A DNA stretch of 64,000 bases from Calliopum simillimum (GCA_951812925.1 OX638368.1:122411309-122475308), one strand, 5' to 3'. Shown: positions 40,010 to 60,285, counted from the first letter of the stretch. Program-made: numbers and translations. The notes: generated by a model from the letters alone, not told the origin.

Positions 40010-40925
40010 ATTTGGACAATTTTAAGACGATTTTATTCAGTGTAAATTTTGCTTCCTGATGAGATATCGGCCATCTTTTTTATGACGTCTTTACGGATCA
40101 TAAAGTATTTTTTCAGTAGTACAGAAAAGAAAGGCATTTTACGAAAAAAGTGTACATAGCATAAAATGTTTAAAATTGTCTAAGGAATACGTGTGAGATT
40201 TTTTGGAACGCATTTTTTTTTTTGACCAATTTTTGAAAAATCATAAAATGTCTCAGGAAATTCTGAAAAAGCTCATAAGCAGTTATTGAAAGTTACTAAA
40301 GAACGAAAAAAAACAAAACTAAACTTTTTATCATAGGTATTGACTGCCCAGTGCGCGTTGCCTTACCATTGCCTTTCACATATCTAAAGAATCTTATTCA
40401 TCGGTGTCAAATAGTTTCAGAGATATGCCGATTAACATTAAATTGAGGAGTGATATCGCCAATTTTTCAGTAGGTGTTATTTGTTATTAATAAAGAATCT
40501 TCTTGAATGAATAAATTTTCGTTTTCTGGTTCTTTTTCTGGTGCAGCAACAAGTTTATTTTGCAGAGTCAAAACATTAACACAAATGAACAATAAAAAAT
40601 GTTAAAAGGAACAAAACTTTATTTTATAATAAGTTTTTACACAGTTAAGGTAACTAAGAGGATTTTGCTTGCTTTTGGGAAATATATGAAAATATAACTA
40701 AAATTTTTAATTCAAAGTACATTTTTCCCATTTTTTTTTTTTTTTTTAATTAAAACAAATTACTGTTTGAGTGTTTATAACTAGACTTAAAATTAAATGA
40801 ACGTACTATCAAAAAGTCGTGCAAATTAATTTTAACAACGTCCCTGGTTTAAAGACATTACGAGTAGTTCATGGTTCATTCGTATTTTATTTCAATTATG
40901 TTCGAAATGGAAATTTCTTTTTTTT
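40010..40925. other. Intergenic sequence 3' of RanBP3
   Basis: AT-rich with poly(T) runs. No recognised gene. Confidence 0.4.
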
Positions 40926-40931
40926 TTCATT

Positions 40932-40937
40932 TTTATT
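40932..40937 (-). terminator. Polyadenylation signal of RanBP3-like gene
   Basis: AATAAA on the minus strand, 127 bases past the RanBP3 stop codon, is the nearest canonical signal. It leaves about 7.1 kb between the two convergent transcript ends of Hmgcr and RanBP3. Confidence 0.5.
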
Positions 40938-41063
40938 AAGTTCTACATTGTTTGCGATTTAAAAATATTTTGTTTTTTAAATAGATATTATAATATATAA
41001 TAAACTTATTTTTGTTTTCAATGCAAAATTTGTTTTATATACTAAATATAGCAAGTTCAAAAA

Positions 41064-43909
41064 TTATATGTTCTCGGCAGAAACTGATTTTTTTGGACTT
41101 GGCTCAGCTAAATCGTCAGATTTAGTTTCGGCATTAGTGGAAGCAACTTGTGCGATTACCTCATCATCATCATCTTCGTCATCTGGATGCTCGACAGCTG
41201 TTGAAGAACCATTTTTTGATTCCTGGCAATGATTCTCTTCTGCTGCGCGGCACTCCTCGGGATGAGTAGCTTTACGATTATCAATTCGTTCCACTAAGGC
41301 TTTGTGCAATTGATTAATGTCCACAGGACGTGACATGACAAGGAATATTTTGATTTTTCCTGTATTATCCATAGCAGTTAGACGTAAAGATTTTTGTGAT
41401 GGACGTTCAGCAACCATGCCAGCCCACACCTGAAATTTTTTTTTTTAAATTTTAATATATTGAATGAAATTATAAAAGCTGTGTTTTTGTGCTTATCATA
41501 AGCACATTTATTTATGTGTTATATTAAGCACATTTGTTGCTTTTCCATACATTTCTCAGAAAGTGGTTACAAACTGTTGTCAAAAACACAGCTAAAATTA
41601 AAATACATTTAAAATAATAATATACATTATTAATACGTACTTTTGTGTTAAGTAATAAACGTAAATTGCCTGATGTTCGAAATACAACACGGGAACATTC
41701 TTGTTCGTTTTTAGAGTCGTTGAGTCGAAGGCTGCCGCGTCCACGTTCCTCCCAATTGCTATTTTCAAAAGCAAATAATTTACAGTTGACCTTAAAATAG
41801 AAGACGGTGTTAGAAAGTGCATAATAAAATTAGTTTTATATTTATAAAAATCCAACGAATTAAAACTTATGAAAAGAAGTATTTTATTAAAAGCTTAGCT
41901 TATGAAAGCATTCAAGGTTTTATGACAAACAAATTATCAATATTGGCAAAATATTTACATTTATAATAATCAGACCTCGAAATAAACTTTTTAAAAGTTT
42001 TATTTAAGTTAAGGCAAACTTTAAACTTTTAAATCCATTAAATAAAAGTTTAAGTTTTTTCAACTGAAATTTTATGGCGTTTGGAAATAACGCTCAAAAA
42101 CGAATAACGCCCAATTTATTTTCATAAAATTTTGGGCATTATTTCCAAAATGACTATCGCCCAAATTTATCTGAAAATAATTTGGTCGCTATTTCGTTTT
42201 TATTTTGGGCGTTATTTCGTTTTTTCAATTTTTTGTTCGTTATTGTTTTTTCGGGCGTTTTTCAAAATTTAATGAAATTTCAGTTGCCAAAAAGTGGCGT
42301 TGCCCGATTAGCAACGTTGCCAAAGAAAACAGTTTTGAGTCAGCTTATTTTAAAAAGTTTAAAAATTTTTTTAAACTTTTATTTTTGTGCAAAGATGGCA
42401 AAAGCTGCTATCGAGCAGTTTTTGTAAAAATGAGTTATGTAGTCCAAGGTGTTGTTCTCGGTGAGATCTACAAGCTGGCAAAATCAGATTTGCTCTAGTA
42501 TTTGAAGTTCCTTAGAAAAACAACTTGAAAAACCGGATTTTGCGATTTTTCATATCAATTAAAAATTTAAATTTGATCTCCTAAAAAATTATGAAAACAT
42601 GCGATAGCAGCTTTTGCCATCTTTTCACAAATTTGAAGGATTTAAAAGTTCATTAATTCTGTTCAAATAATAGCGAAGATAGCGATATTTTCTACGATAT
42701 ACCATTGTGTTTTATGTACTTACATCTACAATATTGACTTCATTCTCTTCGCCCGTAAATGTTTCAACTTCTTCGTATTTCCGCTTTTGAGCACGACTTT
42801 CTTCGTATTCACGTGCCACATCTGTTAAGCTTTTTATGTCGGTCTCTTTAGCGCCATTGTCACCTTCGTTTGCTTTTGCTGCATTTTGTATAACACTTGA
42901 AAAAAGAAGTTCACTAGAAGCGGAAGCAGTTTCTGTGTTTTCTGCATTAGCATTGGATTCCTATGAGATTATGAGAATTAAAATATGTACGATACATTTG
43001 TTTTTTCAAACTCACTCCAGTAACACGGTCGTGTAAATTTTGCCCAAAAACAAAACCTGACTTTTCAACACGTGGAATTGAATTTTTAGCTGCAGCAAAT
43101 AAATTGGCACGTTCGAGACCATTCTTTTGCAGTAAACTCAAGGGATCAGGACGCTGAAAATATACCAATCAGAATAATTAGTAAAGTCCCAATACATGGA
43201 TAATTATATTAATATAACAAAATACTGCACAAAATATGAACAATTTTGTATTATTTTCAGTGCAAAGACTGCGGTAGAAAATAATTAAATTTGGATAATA
43301 ATAAATATCTTTTAGTCTTAAAAGTATATATATAATGTTGGAAAACATACATCATCGGCTTCCTCTTCATCATCGTTGTTTTTGATTTCAACTGAATCTG
43401 AAAGCTTTTCGCTTTCACCTTTTGCTTCGGGAAGAATGCTTGCAGCTCCATCAGTCATTTGTTCGTCCACTTCATCTTTTTGTTCCTTCATAAATGGGTT
43501 AACTATAACTTGATCTTTTGATTTAACATCAGTAGTAGCACCGCCACCCGCCAATGCATTATTTAATGTGGAACCAAGCACTGAAGGACCCAATACTGAG
43601 GGGCGTAGCACACCTGAACGGATTAATGGTGTGTTACTACCACCAAGCCTTGAAGCCTGCAATATGGATTCACCGCCACGACTGTGCGATTCATTTGAAT
43701 TATCTAAGGAGAATATAAAAATGGAATAGTTTTCACTTTTACTAAATGGCATTTTTATCCCAATTTCATTTTAAATTAGTTCAAGTGCTACATTACAAAG
43801 ACCAAGTATATTTCAAAAAAGAACTCCGCGAACACTTTTTCCGTCGGTATAGTAATTTTTCAATTCTCAAACTATATATACAAACATAATTACCATTGTT
43901 TTCAGACAT
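41064..43909 (-). CDS. RanBP3: RanBP3-like nuclear transport cofactor, six exons, 419 aa
   Basis: RanBP3 binds Ran-GTP and CRM1 and helps nuclear export. Exons on the minus strand, in order: 43,909-43,894, 43,703-43,351, 43,153-43,016, 42,960-42,724, 41,790-41,641 and 41,429-41,064. All junctions are GT-AG and phases add to 420 codons including the stop. The first exon holds only MSENN plus one base, so a simple ORF scan misses the start. Residues 1-125 are Ser/Gly-rich then acidic. The third exon has SGFVFGQNL, an FG-type motif typical of RanBP3. The Ran-binding domain runs over exons 4-6 (about 228-340), with KLFAFENSNWEERGRG and RLTAMDN-type strands. The C-terminus is acidic and ends SVSAENI. 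Intron 4 (42,723-41,791) holds a hairpin MITE. The gene converges on Hmgcr and diverges from Hrd3. Family assignment is strong; the symbol rests on my recollection of the Drosophila orthologue. Confidence 0.9.
41479..41594. repeat. Inverted repeat filling RanBP3 intron 5
   Basis: AGCTGTGTTTTTG near the left edge and CAAAAACACAGCT near the right edge are exact inverses, with TGCTTAT/ATAAGCA inside. Possibly a small MITE in the intron between exons 5 and 6. Confidence 0.5.
42365..42660. mobile_element. Hairpin MITE in RanBP3 intron 4
   Basis: AAGATGGCAAAAGCTGCTAT (about 42,392) and its inverse (about 42,604) with extended arms of 50 or so bases. The left flank (42,060-42,245) carries several GGGCGTTATTT-type blocks in both orientations. 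Confidence 0.6.
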
Positions 43910-44348
43910 TTTTCGTTGAAATTCTTTTTATGTTAATATAGATTTTCCAATGCTAAAAATTTTTCGCAAACAAAATTTAGAGTTGTCAAAACTCCGTCCC
44001 GTTAGGTTAGCGTATGCAGAATGTCAGATGAAAGCAAAAAAAGAGCGCGTTCAGTAAAAAAAGTATTACCATAAACAAAATCCAATTGAAAAAAAAAAGT
44101 AATTAAAGTAAAGATTGTGTTGACTACGTACTCAATATTGTTAATATAAATTGGCCCAGAAGGGTAGTATTTTACCATTTTACTGAACTAAGGATTTCTA
44201 TAATACTAGAAACTATAAAAATTACAATTTTTTGTTGTTGTTTTGAACAGATAATGATTTACATTACTAGCTACCAACATTAAACGTGTCAAGTGATGTT
44301 GTGGTGTGAGCTTACTGTTCCATGTTTTTGAGTAAAAAACACGGCTTA
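43910..44348. promoter_or_regulatory. RanBP3 upstream region, left half of the divergent promoter
   Basis: About 440 bases separate the RanBP3 start codon from the transposon at 44,349. The partner gene Hrd3 starts 590 bases beyond the right end of that transposon, so before insertion both genes would have shared about 1 kb. No core promoter motif is obvious. Confidence 0.4.
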
Positions 44349-44974
44349 AATACAGTTTAGCCTCCAATCGAAATTGATAATAAACCAAATATTTATTTTA
44401 TTATGTGCTTTTAAAGTCTAAGAATAAATATGGAATCTAAAAGTGTCGCTCGGATCTGGTTTTGGAGATATAGACATCGGAAGTTGCGGATATAGCTTTT
44501 CTAAAAATCTATATAAGTTAAAAACGGCTGCATAGATTTCCAAAATATGGGTGTAATGTGGAAGGTAACTTAACAAGCTACAATAAAGATTTAGAAATTT
44601 TTGGAATCTGGCTCGTAGTTTTCGAGATATTACGACTTTTCTGAAATTTGGACTGATTTTTTAAAAAAAAAAACCGTTATTTTTCCAAAAAATCCGTTAT
44701 TACTGTGCAATTTTATTAACATATTTATAAAGCTCAATTCATCTCCTTTAAAATGATATAACAATATAATAATAATTTTTGATATTAACCCTTTATAACC
44801 GAAAAAATTAAAAATCATTTTGATGAAGTATTTTACATTTTTTTGATATGATGTGTTCCCTTTGACAATATGAGCATTAAAACATTTTTTAAATGTTTAT
44901 ATTTATACTATATTAAGCATTGGTTTACAAATTTGGACCATTGGACATATAAATAAAAAATTAAAATAAAGCCC

Positions 44975-45175
44975 TGATAACCCCTACTCTTATGTAAAAT
45001 TACTGTGGCTAGCAAACTGGGTGTTGGAAATATTATAGACTGATCCGCGGCCGAAGGCCGCCGCGAAGCCAGTGTTGGATTTTTGGGAGTTTTAAATCCT
45101 GAGTTGCGGCCACAGGCCGCCCACTTACCCCTACTCTTATGTAAAATTACTGTGGCAAGCGAAGCCCGTGTTTGA
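44975..45175. repeat. GC-rich islet with duplicated block
   Basis: CCCCTACTCTTATGTAAAAT followed by TACTGTGGC occurs twice, about 145 bases apart. Between are GC-rich hairpins such as CGCGGCCGAAGGCCGCCGCG and GCGGCCACAGGCCGC. Strikingly different from its AT-rich surroundings; lies at the centre of the long-inverted-repeat element. Confidence 0.65.
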
Positions 45176-45478
45176 TAAACTATAAGATATAATCGATTAA
45201 AATTCATTTTGATGTTCATATTGTCAAAGAGAACACATCATATCAAAAAAATTTAAAAAACTTCCCAAAATTCATTAAAATGATTTTTAACTTTTTCGGT
45301 TATAATGGATTAATATCAAAAAAATTTGTTTAAATTTTATATCATTTTGAAGGGGATGAATAACGCTTTAATAATAATCGAGTTTAGCTACTGCAGCTAA
45401 TAGCCTTCTCAGCCAATTAGCAAAAAAAGGCTTTAAATTAAATTTTTAGCTTTTTATAAAAATTTCTGAAAAAAGGGA

Positions 45479-47972
<2,494 letters not shown>

Positions 47973-47973
<1 letters not shown>

Positions 47974-48757
47974 TTCAGTCTATGAATAAAATTCTTACAG
48001 ACTAGACAAAGGAACATTAAATTAACTTAAAAAGATATCACAATATATTATTTAAAGCTAGGCAGTCTAGACAAAGATAATTAAGTTTAATAAAAAAGAT
48101 ATCACAATGCATTATTTAAAGCAGTTTTCAAAGCATTTTTACTTATAACACTATCTATATTGATTTCCGAGCTAATATCATTCATAAAGCTAATAGTTCT
48201 TGCTAAAGGAGCATTTGAGGCATAATTAGTGCGCATCACATCCAAGTGAAACGGAACATGATTCCTCAAAGATCTAGAGGGCACATTAAAATTAATCAGA
48301 CTGAGTAAATCTGGACAGTCAACTGCCCCAGAACCAATATCATGAACAAATAAAACAGAACAAATATTTCTTCTACAATCCAAGGACTTCAAGCCAAGCA
48401 ATAAACACCGAGAATTATACGGAGGCAATTCTCCAACAAAATTTAAAGATTTTAGAGCAAACCTGGTAAAAGATTTTTGGACTCTTTCAAGCCTTAACTT
48501 ATGCGATTGATATCATGGACTCCAAATAATCGCAGCATATTCTAACCTAGACCTTACCAAACTAATAAATAACGATTTAAATGAATAAGGATCACTAAAC
48601 GAAAGACTATTACGCTTAATAAACGCTAACATAGCATAAGCTTTAGGCACAACATAGTCTAAATGAGAACGAAATGAAAAACTAGAGTCAAACACAACAC
48701 CTAAGTCTTTAAACTCCGTAACGGACACAAGGTCAGTACCCGAAATTTTTTAAATAA
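47973..48757 (-). pseudogene. 5'-truncated non-LTR retrotransposon with giant tail
   Basis: Minus-strand frame: SVTEFKDLGVVFDSSFSFRS, SLVRSRLEYAAIIWSP, one TGA stop, then YQSHKLRLERVQKSFTRFAL, PPYNSRCLLLGLKSLDCRRN and a C-terminus ending at 48,102. This is the post-RT region of a jockey-type LINE. The 3' UTR holds two copies of a segment of about 70 bases beginning CTTTAAATAAT. The tail is (TAAA)n. Confidence 0.85.
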
Positions 48758-49119
48758 ATATGTTAATAAAACTGTAGGTCAATCACGGCTTTTTTGGAAA
48801 AACCGTTTTTTTTTTTTTTTAAATCGGTCCAAATTTCAGAAAATGCGTAATATCTCGAAAACTACGATCCAGATTTCAAAAATTTCTATTGTAGCTTATT
48901 AAATTACCTTTCATATGACATCCATATTTTGGAAATCAATGCAACCGTTTTCAACTTACATAGATTTTTAGAAATGCTATATTCTGAACTTCCGATGTCT
49001 ATATCTCCGAAATCAGATCCGAGCGACACTTTTAGATTCCATATTTATTCTTAGATTTTAAAAGCACATAAGAAAATATTTGGTTTATAATCAATTTCGA
49101 TTGGAGGCTAAACTGTATC

Positions 49120-49708
49120 TGTTCCAAAAACACCAACATTACAAAAAACAAGGCAAAAATGCATAGGTAAAAAACCAAAAAATTGGTAAGCTGGTTTTCG
49201 ATACGTTTCATCCAATAACCAATTTTCTCGCTGGGATAAGTGAGGTGGTTTTATGGGTTTCGCTTTTTGCCGAACTCAAAAAATTTAATCGTGAAGTGCG
49301 GAACTCTCCGCGGTTTGAATAAAAGTACGAAATGCGGAACTTTTCGCAGTTTGAATGAGTTCCCAATTTGACAAATGATAATATTTCTGGTACCCCTGTA
49401 ATTTGACAGCTGACTTCATTTTGACGTTTTGAATTAAAAAAAAGAAAAAATATTTTTCTTACGTGTGACAGAATTTTTTGGCTGGTGCATTTAGGTAAAA
49501 TAATGATAATTTGTTGGACGTACAAAAAAAACCTCTCGAAACTAAGGTGAATAAATATCAGATAAATTCGATATAATTTCAATCGAACTCCCAATCCAAA
49601 AAAAAAGTTGACGGAATCAGCTTTTTAATAAAATATATTTTTAAATATTGCCACAAAACATTTTTTTGTTTTTTTCTACATATGTGAATTTAGTATTTTA
49701 AATTAAAA
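49120..49708 (+). promoter_or_regulatory. Hrd3 promoter and 5' UTR region
   Basis: About 590 bases from the transposon edge to the Hrd3 start. A GCGGAACTCTCCGCGG block at about 49,298 and GCGGAACTTTTCGC near 49,335 form a near-repeat. No TATA box is obvious. The transcription start cannot be placed. Confidence 0.4.
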
Positions 49709-55205
<5,497 letters not shown>

Positions 55206-55388
55206 TCGTTAATAAATGATTAAACCAATACTGTTGTATTCAATATAAGTTAATTTTGATAAGTTTTGTGTAAATAATTATAAAAAATTTTTGTATATCC
55301 TTGATGTCATTCATAATAATTTTGCTTTAATGCATTTAAAAAAGATTTTTTTTTTTGTTTTTAGTCAGTCATGCAAATTTCAACATTT

Positions 55389-55394
55389 AATAAA
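55389..55394 (+). terminator. Likely polyadenylation signal of Hrd3
   Basis: AATAAA 184 bases after the Hrd3 stop. Another AATAAA starts only 6 bases past the stop (55,211), too close to be the main signal, and a third is near 55,428. Confidence 0.45.
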
Positions 55395-55399
55395 AAGAT

Positions 55400-56325
55400 A
55401 TTTATAATTTTTTTATCAGAACTTAAAAATAAATATAAGTATACTGTGGAGTCGCTATAGACATAAAATTCACGTTATTTTGGAATCGGTTAAAACTTGC
55501 GAGTTTTTGTATTTTGCTTAAATTCGACATGTTCCAGAAATTTTTGACGATTTTAGAATTTAACTTTGAAGTAACATATTTATTTTGTCTGAACTAAGAT
55601 CCTTAATTATATACTAATACAACTTTTATACCAAATTTTTTAACAACTGAAATTCTGTAAAATAACTCTGAGTACTTCGAATTTGTATTTTTTCATAAAA
55701 AACAAATTATGAGAATTACAGTAATCATTAGCTCTTCTGCAAGAAAATCCCAAAAATGCATTGCTTTTGTTTTTTAGAAAATTCTACAATTATAAAATGC
55801 AATTATTTAAAAGACTTTAACTTTCCTGAATATATGAATGTATTCAGCTATTAGAATTATTCATGAATTTTAATACTTTTTTGTGCATTCACTAAAAACT
55901 GTATATGATAAATATAAATTATTTATAACTAAATTGTTTTTCACTTCCTCAGCGTAGTATTGAATTGCTACTATTGATTTCGAATCGTAACGAAGCAGTT
56001 GCTTTAACTATAAAGCCAACTAAATGGCTAACTTGCTGGTTCGGTTGTCATCGGGATCGGTATAAGTTGCCATACTCATCAATAGGCGCCTTCAAATTTC
56101 GGATACATATTCGTAACAATTTGAATGCATTTTCCAAGGAAATTATAATCTGCGAAGGCCTGATTAATTCAATTATGTTTAATGTGTATGATACATAGTT
56201 TTATCTTAACTAGAGTTCGCCTTGTGGCTGAAACTCGACCATTTCCATTTGACCATAAAATAAAGGAAAAAGTTTTTATACCCTTCCTTGGTCGATAAAA
56301 CACAAAAAGCTTTTAATATTCTTCC
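55400..56325. other. Intergenic sequence 3' of Hrd3
   Basis: A 77-codon ORF (55,965-56,198) has no motif I recognise and no splice context. TGTGGCTGAAACTCGACC near 56,224 echoes the dispersed CCAGTGGTC repeat. Otherwise AT-rich. Confidence 0.35.
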
Positions 56326-56329
56326 TTAG

Positions 56330-56720
56330 GGTTCGGGTTATCTGCATCGGTGCAGCAGCTAAGTTGCAATATGGTACTTTCCATATAGAGGCGTGTAACT
56401 CCTACTAAAGAGCAAACAGTTTTTGATATCTTTCTATACCAAAATTCATAAAAATCAATCATGCTATCGTGCTATATAGTGCTTACTCTATAACTATACC
56501 AAATTTCATAAAAATAGTATGCAGTATTTTCGCCGTGAGAGCGTTTTTTCCATTTAGGGGCGTGGCACTGCCCACTGAAAACATAATGGTCATGTTATCG
56601 TTCTTTAGTGCCAATCCTATCTCCATACCAAATTTCGTTAAAATCGATGCAGCGGTTTAGCTGTGAGAGCGTTTTTTCCATTTAGGGGCGTGGCACCGCC
56701 CACTTTAGAAAAATATAGTC
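56330..56720 (+). repeat. Tandem 125-base modules, second locus
   Basis: Two full units and a partial one carry CCATACCAAATTTCRT, AAATCGATGCAGCGGTTTAG, AGCGTTTTTTCCATTTAGGG and GCGTGGCACYGCCCACT. This is the reverse complement of the array at 13,395-13,738. The GGCGTGGCAC core is shared with the 142-bp modules of the other family. Confidence 0.65.
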
Positions 56721-57112
56721 CTATGCACTGCTCCTCCTTACAACCTTTCCAACAAAAAAAAAATCAAGCAAATCGGTTGAGATTTAGGTATAGAAACAGG
56801 GACCGAACCGATTTCGTTTGCCTATTTATATATCTTAATAATTCGACTCGCGAACCGTAACGCCAATCTTGCCGATTTAAATTTATCAGGCGAGTCGCGA
56901 ACGGTAATAAGGCGCTAATGTTATTTTTTTACATGAATTCATAACCACCCTTATCATTTAATTCGATTCGAACTAAATCGAATCGAGATTCTGCTATTAT
57001 ATATTTTGATGTCCTGATTCGAAATCGAAAATTTTTGCAATCAAAATCGAAAAGCTGCCCTGAATATCCTTGAAAGTTATGACCGATACAAGATCTACAA
57101 AAAGTAAGCGAT

Positions 57113-57225
57113 ATGTGTACACATAGAAGTAACCGTTTAGAAGATATTAAATAAAAGCCGGTTTTTTGGCATTTTAAGGGTTTTTTTAGAATATCTTCTA
57201 AACGGTTATTTCTATGTGTACACAT
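57113..57225. mobile_element. Hairpin MITE with ATGTGTACACATAGAA arms
   Basis: Arms of 36 bases, from ATGTGTACACATAGAAGTAA through CCGTTTAGAAGATATT, mirror each other with three or fewer mismatches around a 41-base loop. Confidence 0.7.
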
Positions 57226-57547
57226 CTATATATTAATACGCGAAACAAAAACTTGTCCATCTTTTTTTACTTGGTTAGAAATGGAGTACGACTTTAAATT
57301 ATGCACCATTAGAAATGTAGTTGTGTGTTGATGTGCAAAAAGTTAAAATTATGTTAATATTTTAACTTTAAATTATGTAAATATTTAAACTTCAAGCCAC
57401 ATAAAATAATATACAAATTTTTCAATACTAACAACAACAAAATACACTGTCACACAGAGCTGAAAAAAGGATAAAGCACAAAGAGAAAGACAAAAAGTAT
57501 AGCACTGATTTCATATTTTTTGTTTTGTTTATATTTCGCTTGAATTA

Positions 57548-57672
57548 TACCAGGGATAATAAATGAGCTTTTCTATTTTGTACCAAATAACGAAAAATTA
57601 CCTACTAAAAGTGTCCGAAAGGTACCAAAATTATTTAATACATTTGTGGTCGAATTTTGACCACTGGGCGAT
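57548..57672 (-). repeat. Dispersed repeat with CCCAGTGGTCAAAA motif, copy 3
   Basis: Inverse of the copies at 13,058 and 37,862: TATACCAGGGATAATAAATG, AAAGGTACCAAAATTATTTA and GAATTTTGACCACTGGGCG. Confidence 0.5.
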
Positions 57673-57679
57673 TCTAGTA

Positions 57680-58470
57680 TCGCTTATTTTTTGTAGATCT
57701 TGCAATTCTCTACAAAATTAGTCCTTTTACTTTTTTTCGTAGTACTTACCAACTCGGAGATATCCTTAAAAAACCAGTCATTTCGAAGCCTTAACGGTTA
57801 TTCAAGAATATTTTTAAGGTCATGAGCCGTTCGAAAAAAAAAATTTGTACGGTACATAGAAAATTAAATTATCTTTTAAACGGTATTTTAATTTTGTTTG
57901 CATGAACCCTTATTGATGAGTTATCGTAATTTAAAAAGTAAGATATTTTAATATAAACTTTAATATAAACAATTCCGGTGAAAAATTTCCACTGGGAATT
58001 TTTTCGCAGAAAATGTCTTATTTTCCTGGGCTATTATACATAACATCATCAATTTTATTCATTTTTATTTTAGAAAAAACAAATTATTTTGATAACTTTT
58101 TATTGATTGAAAAAAGGAGTTAAAATCACGACTTTTTTGCGTTATCGCATTAAAATGCAAATGCAACATCGCTCAGGAACGGAAAATTACTTTTTCCCAA
58201 AAGAAAAAACACTTTTGTTTGTATTGAAGTATTCTCCGTTACACTGCATCAACAAAAACTCAATAGCAATACTTGTAAAAATTGAATTGAATTTTGGCCA
58301 AAAAAGTGTGCCTTTTGACCTATAGTGCAGACTGACAAATTAACCATACGGCCATCACATAAACATCTGAAAAGTTTAAAAAAATTTTGGATATTTCGAC
58401 CCGATTGACCGATTGAAATAACGGCCACCTCAACGTATGTTTATGTTAAATAATCTAAAATTATACAATT
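57680..58470. other. Intergenic sequence 3' of Rpt5
   Basis: AT-rich, no recognised gene or repeat arm. Confidence 0.35.
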
Positions 58471-58478
58471 CTTATTTG

Positions 58479-58493
58479 TTTTATTGTTTTATT
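58479..58493 (-). terminator. Polyadenylation signals of Rpt5
   Basis: Two AATAAA motifs on the minus strand (58,488-58,493 and 58,479-58,484) lie 73-87 bases past the Rpt5 stop, a normal distance for a short fly 3' UTR. Confidence 0.55.
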
Positions 58494-58565
58494 TGTATGA
58501 ATCTAAATTAAGAGCAATATATTATGAAAATACATAATTAGTTTAATTCTTTTTGCACAGGTATT

Positions 58566-60008
58566 TCATGCATAGTAGTTCAAATTGGCTTTCTTCTTTG
58601 CTTGCACCTCCATAATGGCATCCATGAAATCTTCATGTGTTACACTTGTAGCCGAACGACGCAATGCAATCATACCCGCTTCAACGCAAACAGCTTTACA
58701 TTGTGCACCATTAAAATCATCAGTGGAACGCGATAATTCCTCAAAATTAACATCACTGCTAACATTCATCTTACGCGAATGAATTTGCATAATGCGTGCA
58801 CGAGCCTCTTCATTTGGATGTGGAAACTCAATTTTACGATCCAAACGACCAGAACGCAACAAAGCCGGATCTAAAATATCAACACGATTTGTAGCAGCAA
58901 TTACTTTAATGTCTGCTGTTGAACTAAAACCATCCAACTGATTTAACAACTCCAACATTGTACGTTGAACTTCACGATCACCAGCCTTCTCAGAATCAAA
59001 ACGTTTTGTACCAATAGCATCGAGTTCATCAATGAAAATAATTGCTGGTGCCTTTTCCTTTGCCAAAGCAAATGCATCGCGTACAAGTTTCGCACCATCA
59101 CCGATAAACATCTGTACCAACTGAGGACCTGCCAGTTTTAAGAATGTAGATTTTGTTTGTGCGGCACAAGCTCGAGCCAATAGGGTTTTTCCTGTACCTG
59201 GTGGACCATATAAGAGAACACCTAGAAACAGAGGAAAACATTAAAATTTGGTAATTTACTACGATCATTATAAAAAAACTCACAACTGTATGCAATTAAT
59301 AATATATTATGAATGTACCTTTTGGTGGGTGTATTCCGAGATTTTTGAATTTTTCCTTGTGCGTCATTGGTAGGACTACTGCTTCGATCAACTCTTGAAT
59401 TTGTTTATCTAAACCTCCAATATCAGAATATTGCTCTGTTGGACGCTCATCTACTTCCATTGCTTTTACACGTGCATCATATTCGGCTGGCAACGTTTCC
59501 AATATCAAATACGAATCCTTATTAACACCAACTAAATCGCCGGGTTTTAACTTCTCCGGATCTACTAATCCAATTACTGGCAAGAAGTATGCCTGCCGTG
59601 TGGAGGTCTTAATAACAGCACATTTTCCTTTACGTTGGTTATCTAGAACAAGAACGGCGCCATCATCCTCATCTTCTTGAGGATCTACGTCCAATAGCTC
59701 AATAACATTGGACACTAAATACGGTAGCGTTTTGTTGACCTTGAGAAAATGTTTAAATTTTTAATGTAATTTTGAAGAAATTATTTTCTTAGGTTTACCT
59801 TTATTTTTTCCGTATTGTCTTTAATTTTTTCGTTTTGTGTTTGGATTTCGTGAGTGATGCGCATAACCTCACTCTTCATAATTTTGATTTCATTGTCCAT
59901 CAATCGGGTCCTACTAACAATTTCATCGGTGGACATGCGAAGCACCTCTTCACCTAGTGATTCTTCTCCATCTTCCCAAATGGATTTATCCTCTAGTGTG
60001 GCTGCCAT
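58566..60008 (-). CDS. Rpt5: 26S proteasome regulatory ATPase Rpt5, three exons, 428 aa
   Basis: One of six AAA+ ATPases in the base of the 19S particle that unfold substrates and thread them into the 20S core. Exons on the minus strand: 60,008-59,799, 59,739-59,319 and 59,221-58,566, GT-AG, 429 codons with the stop. The N-terminal coiled coil (about 28-70) precedes the OB fold (about 75-165). The AAA domain has Walker A GPPGTGKT (216-223), Walker B IIFIDE (271-276), sensor-1 Asn322 and arginine fingers 336/339 in SGRLDRK. The C-terminus ends YYA, the HbYX motif by which Rpt5 docks in the 20S alpha ring. All catalytic residues are intact. Introns are 59 and 97 bases. It converges on Hrd3. The Drosophila orthologue is also called Tbp-1. 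Very secure. Confidence 0.97.
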
Positions 60009-60285
60009 TACCTTTTTTTACTTTATTAAAAATCAAAAAAACTTTATTATCCTGATATTTATCAGAAAACAAATTTTTTTGCTGTTTCGATGACTTGTAA
60101 ATTTACGTTTTCCTCACCGAAAATTTAGACGTTTATCACAAAAAAAAATTGTGGTAATTTCGAAATTAGTCGATAATAAATGTGCAGAGTTGCCATCCCA
60201 TAAAGGGAAAGTTTGAAATAATTAATGCTGGTTCACACGACAGACAGGATAGTTGAGAGCGATTTGCTATCGCCTGTGTTTTTTG
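60009..60285 (-). promoter_or_regulatory. Rpt5 5' UTR and promoter region
   Basis: Only about 280 bases separate the Rpt5 start codon from the reverse-transcriptase element upstream, so a compact promoter must lie here unless the element supplies part of it. I see no clear TATA box. The sequence has a T/A-rich 5' UTR and a GTCGATAAT near 60,170 that is only a partial DREF-type match. Confidence 0.4.

Noticed and set aside
43688..43752. Alternative start MPFSKSEN for RanBP3 within an extended exon 2
   Set aside because: The acceptor at 43,704-43,705 joins in phase to a five-codon first exon at 43,894-43,909, giving the plausible N-terminus MSENNDNSNES.
55965..56198. 77-aa ORF between Hrd3 and Rpt5
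   Set aside because: Starts at a non-ATG codon, no recognised motif, no splice sites of note, surrounded by repeats.
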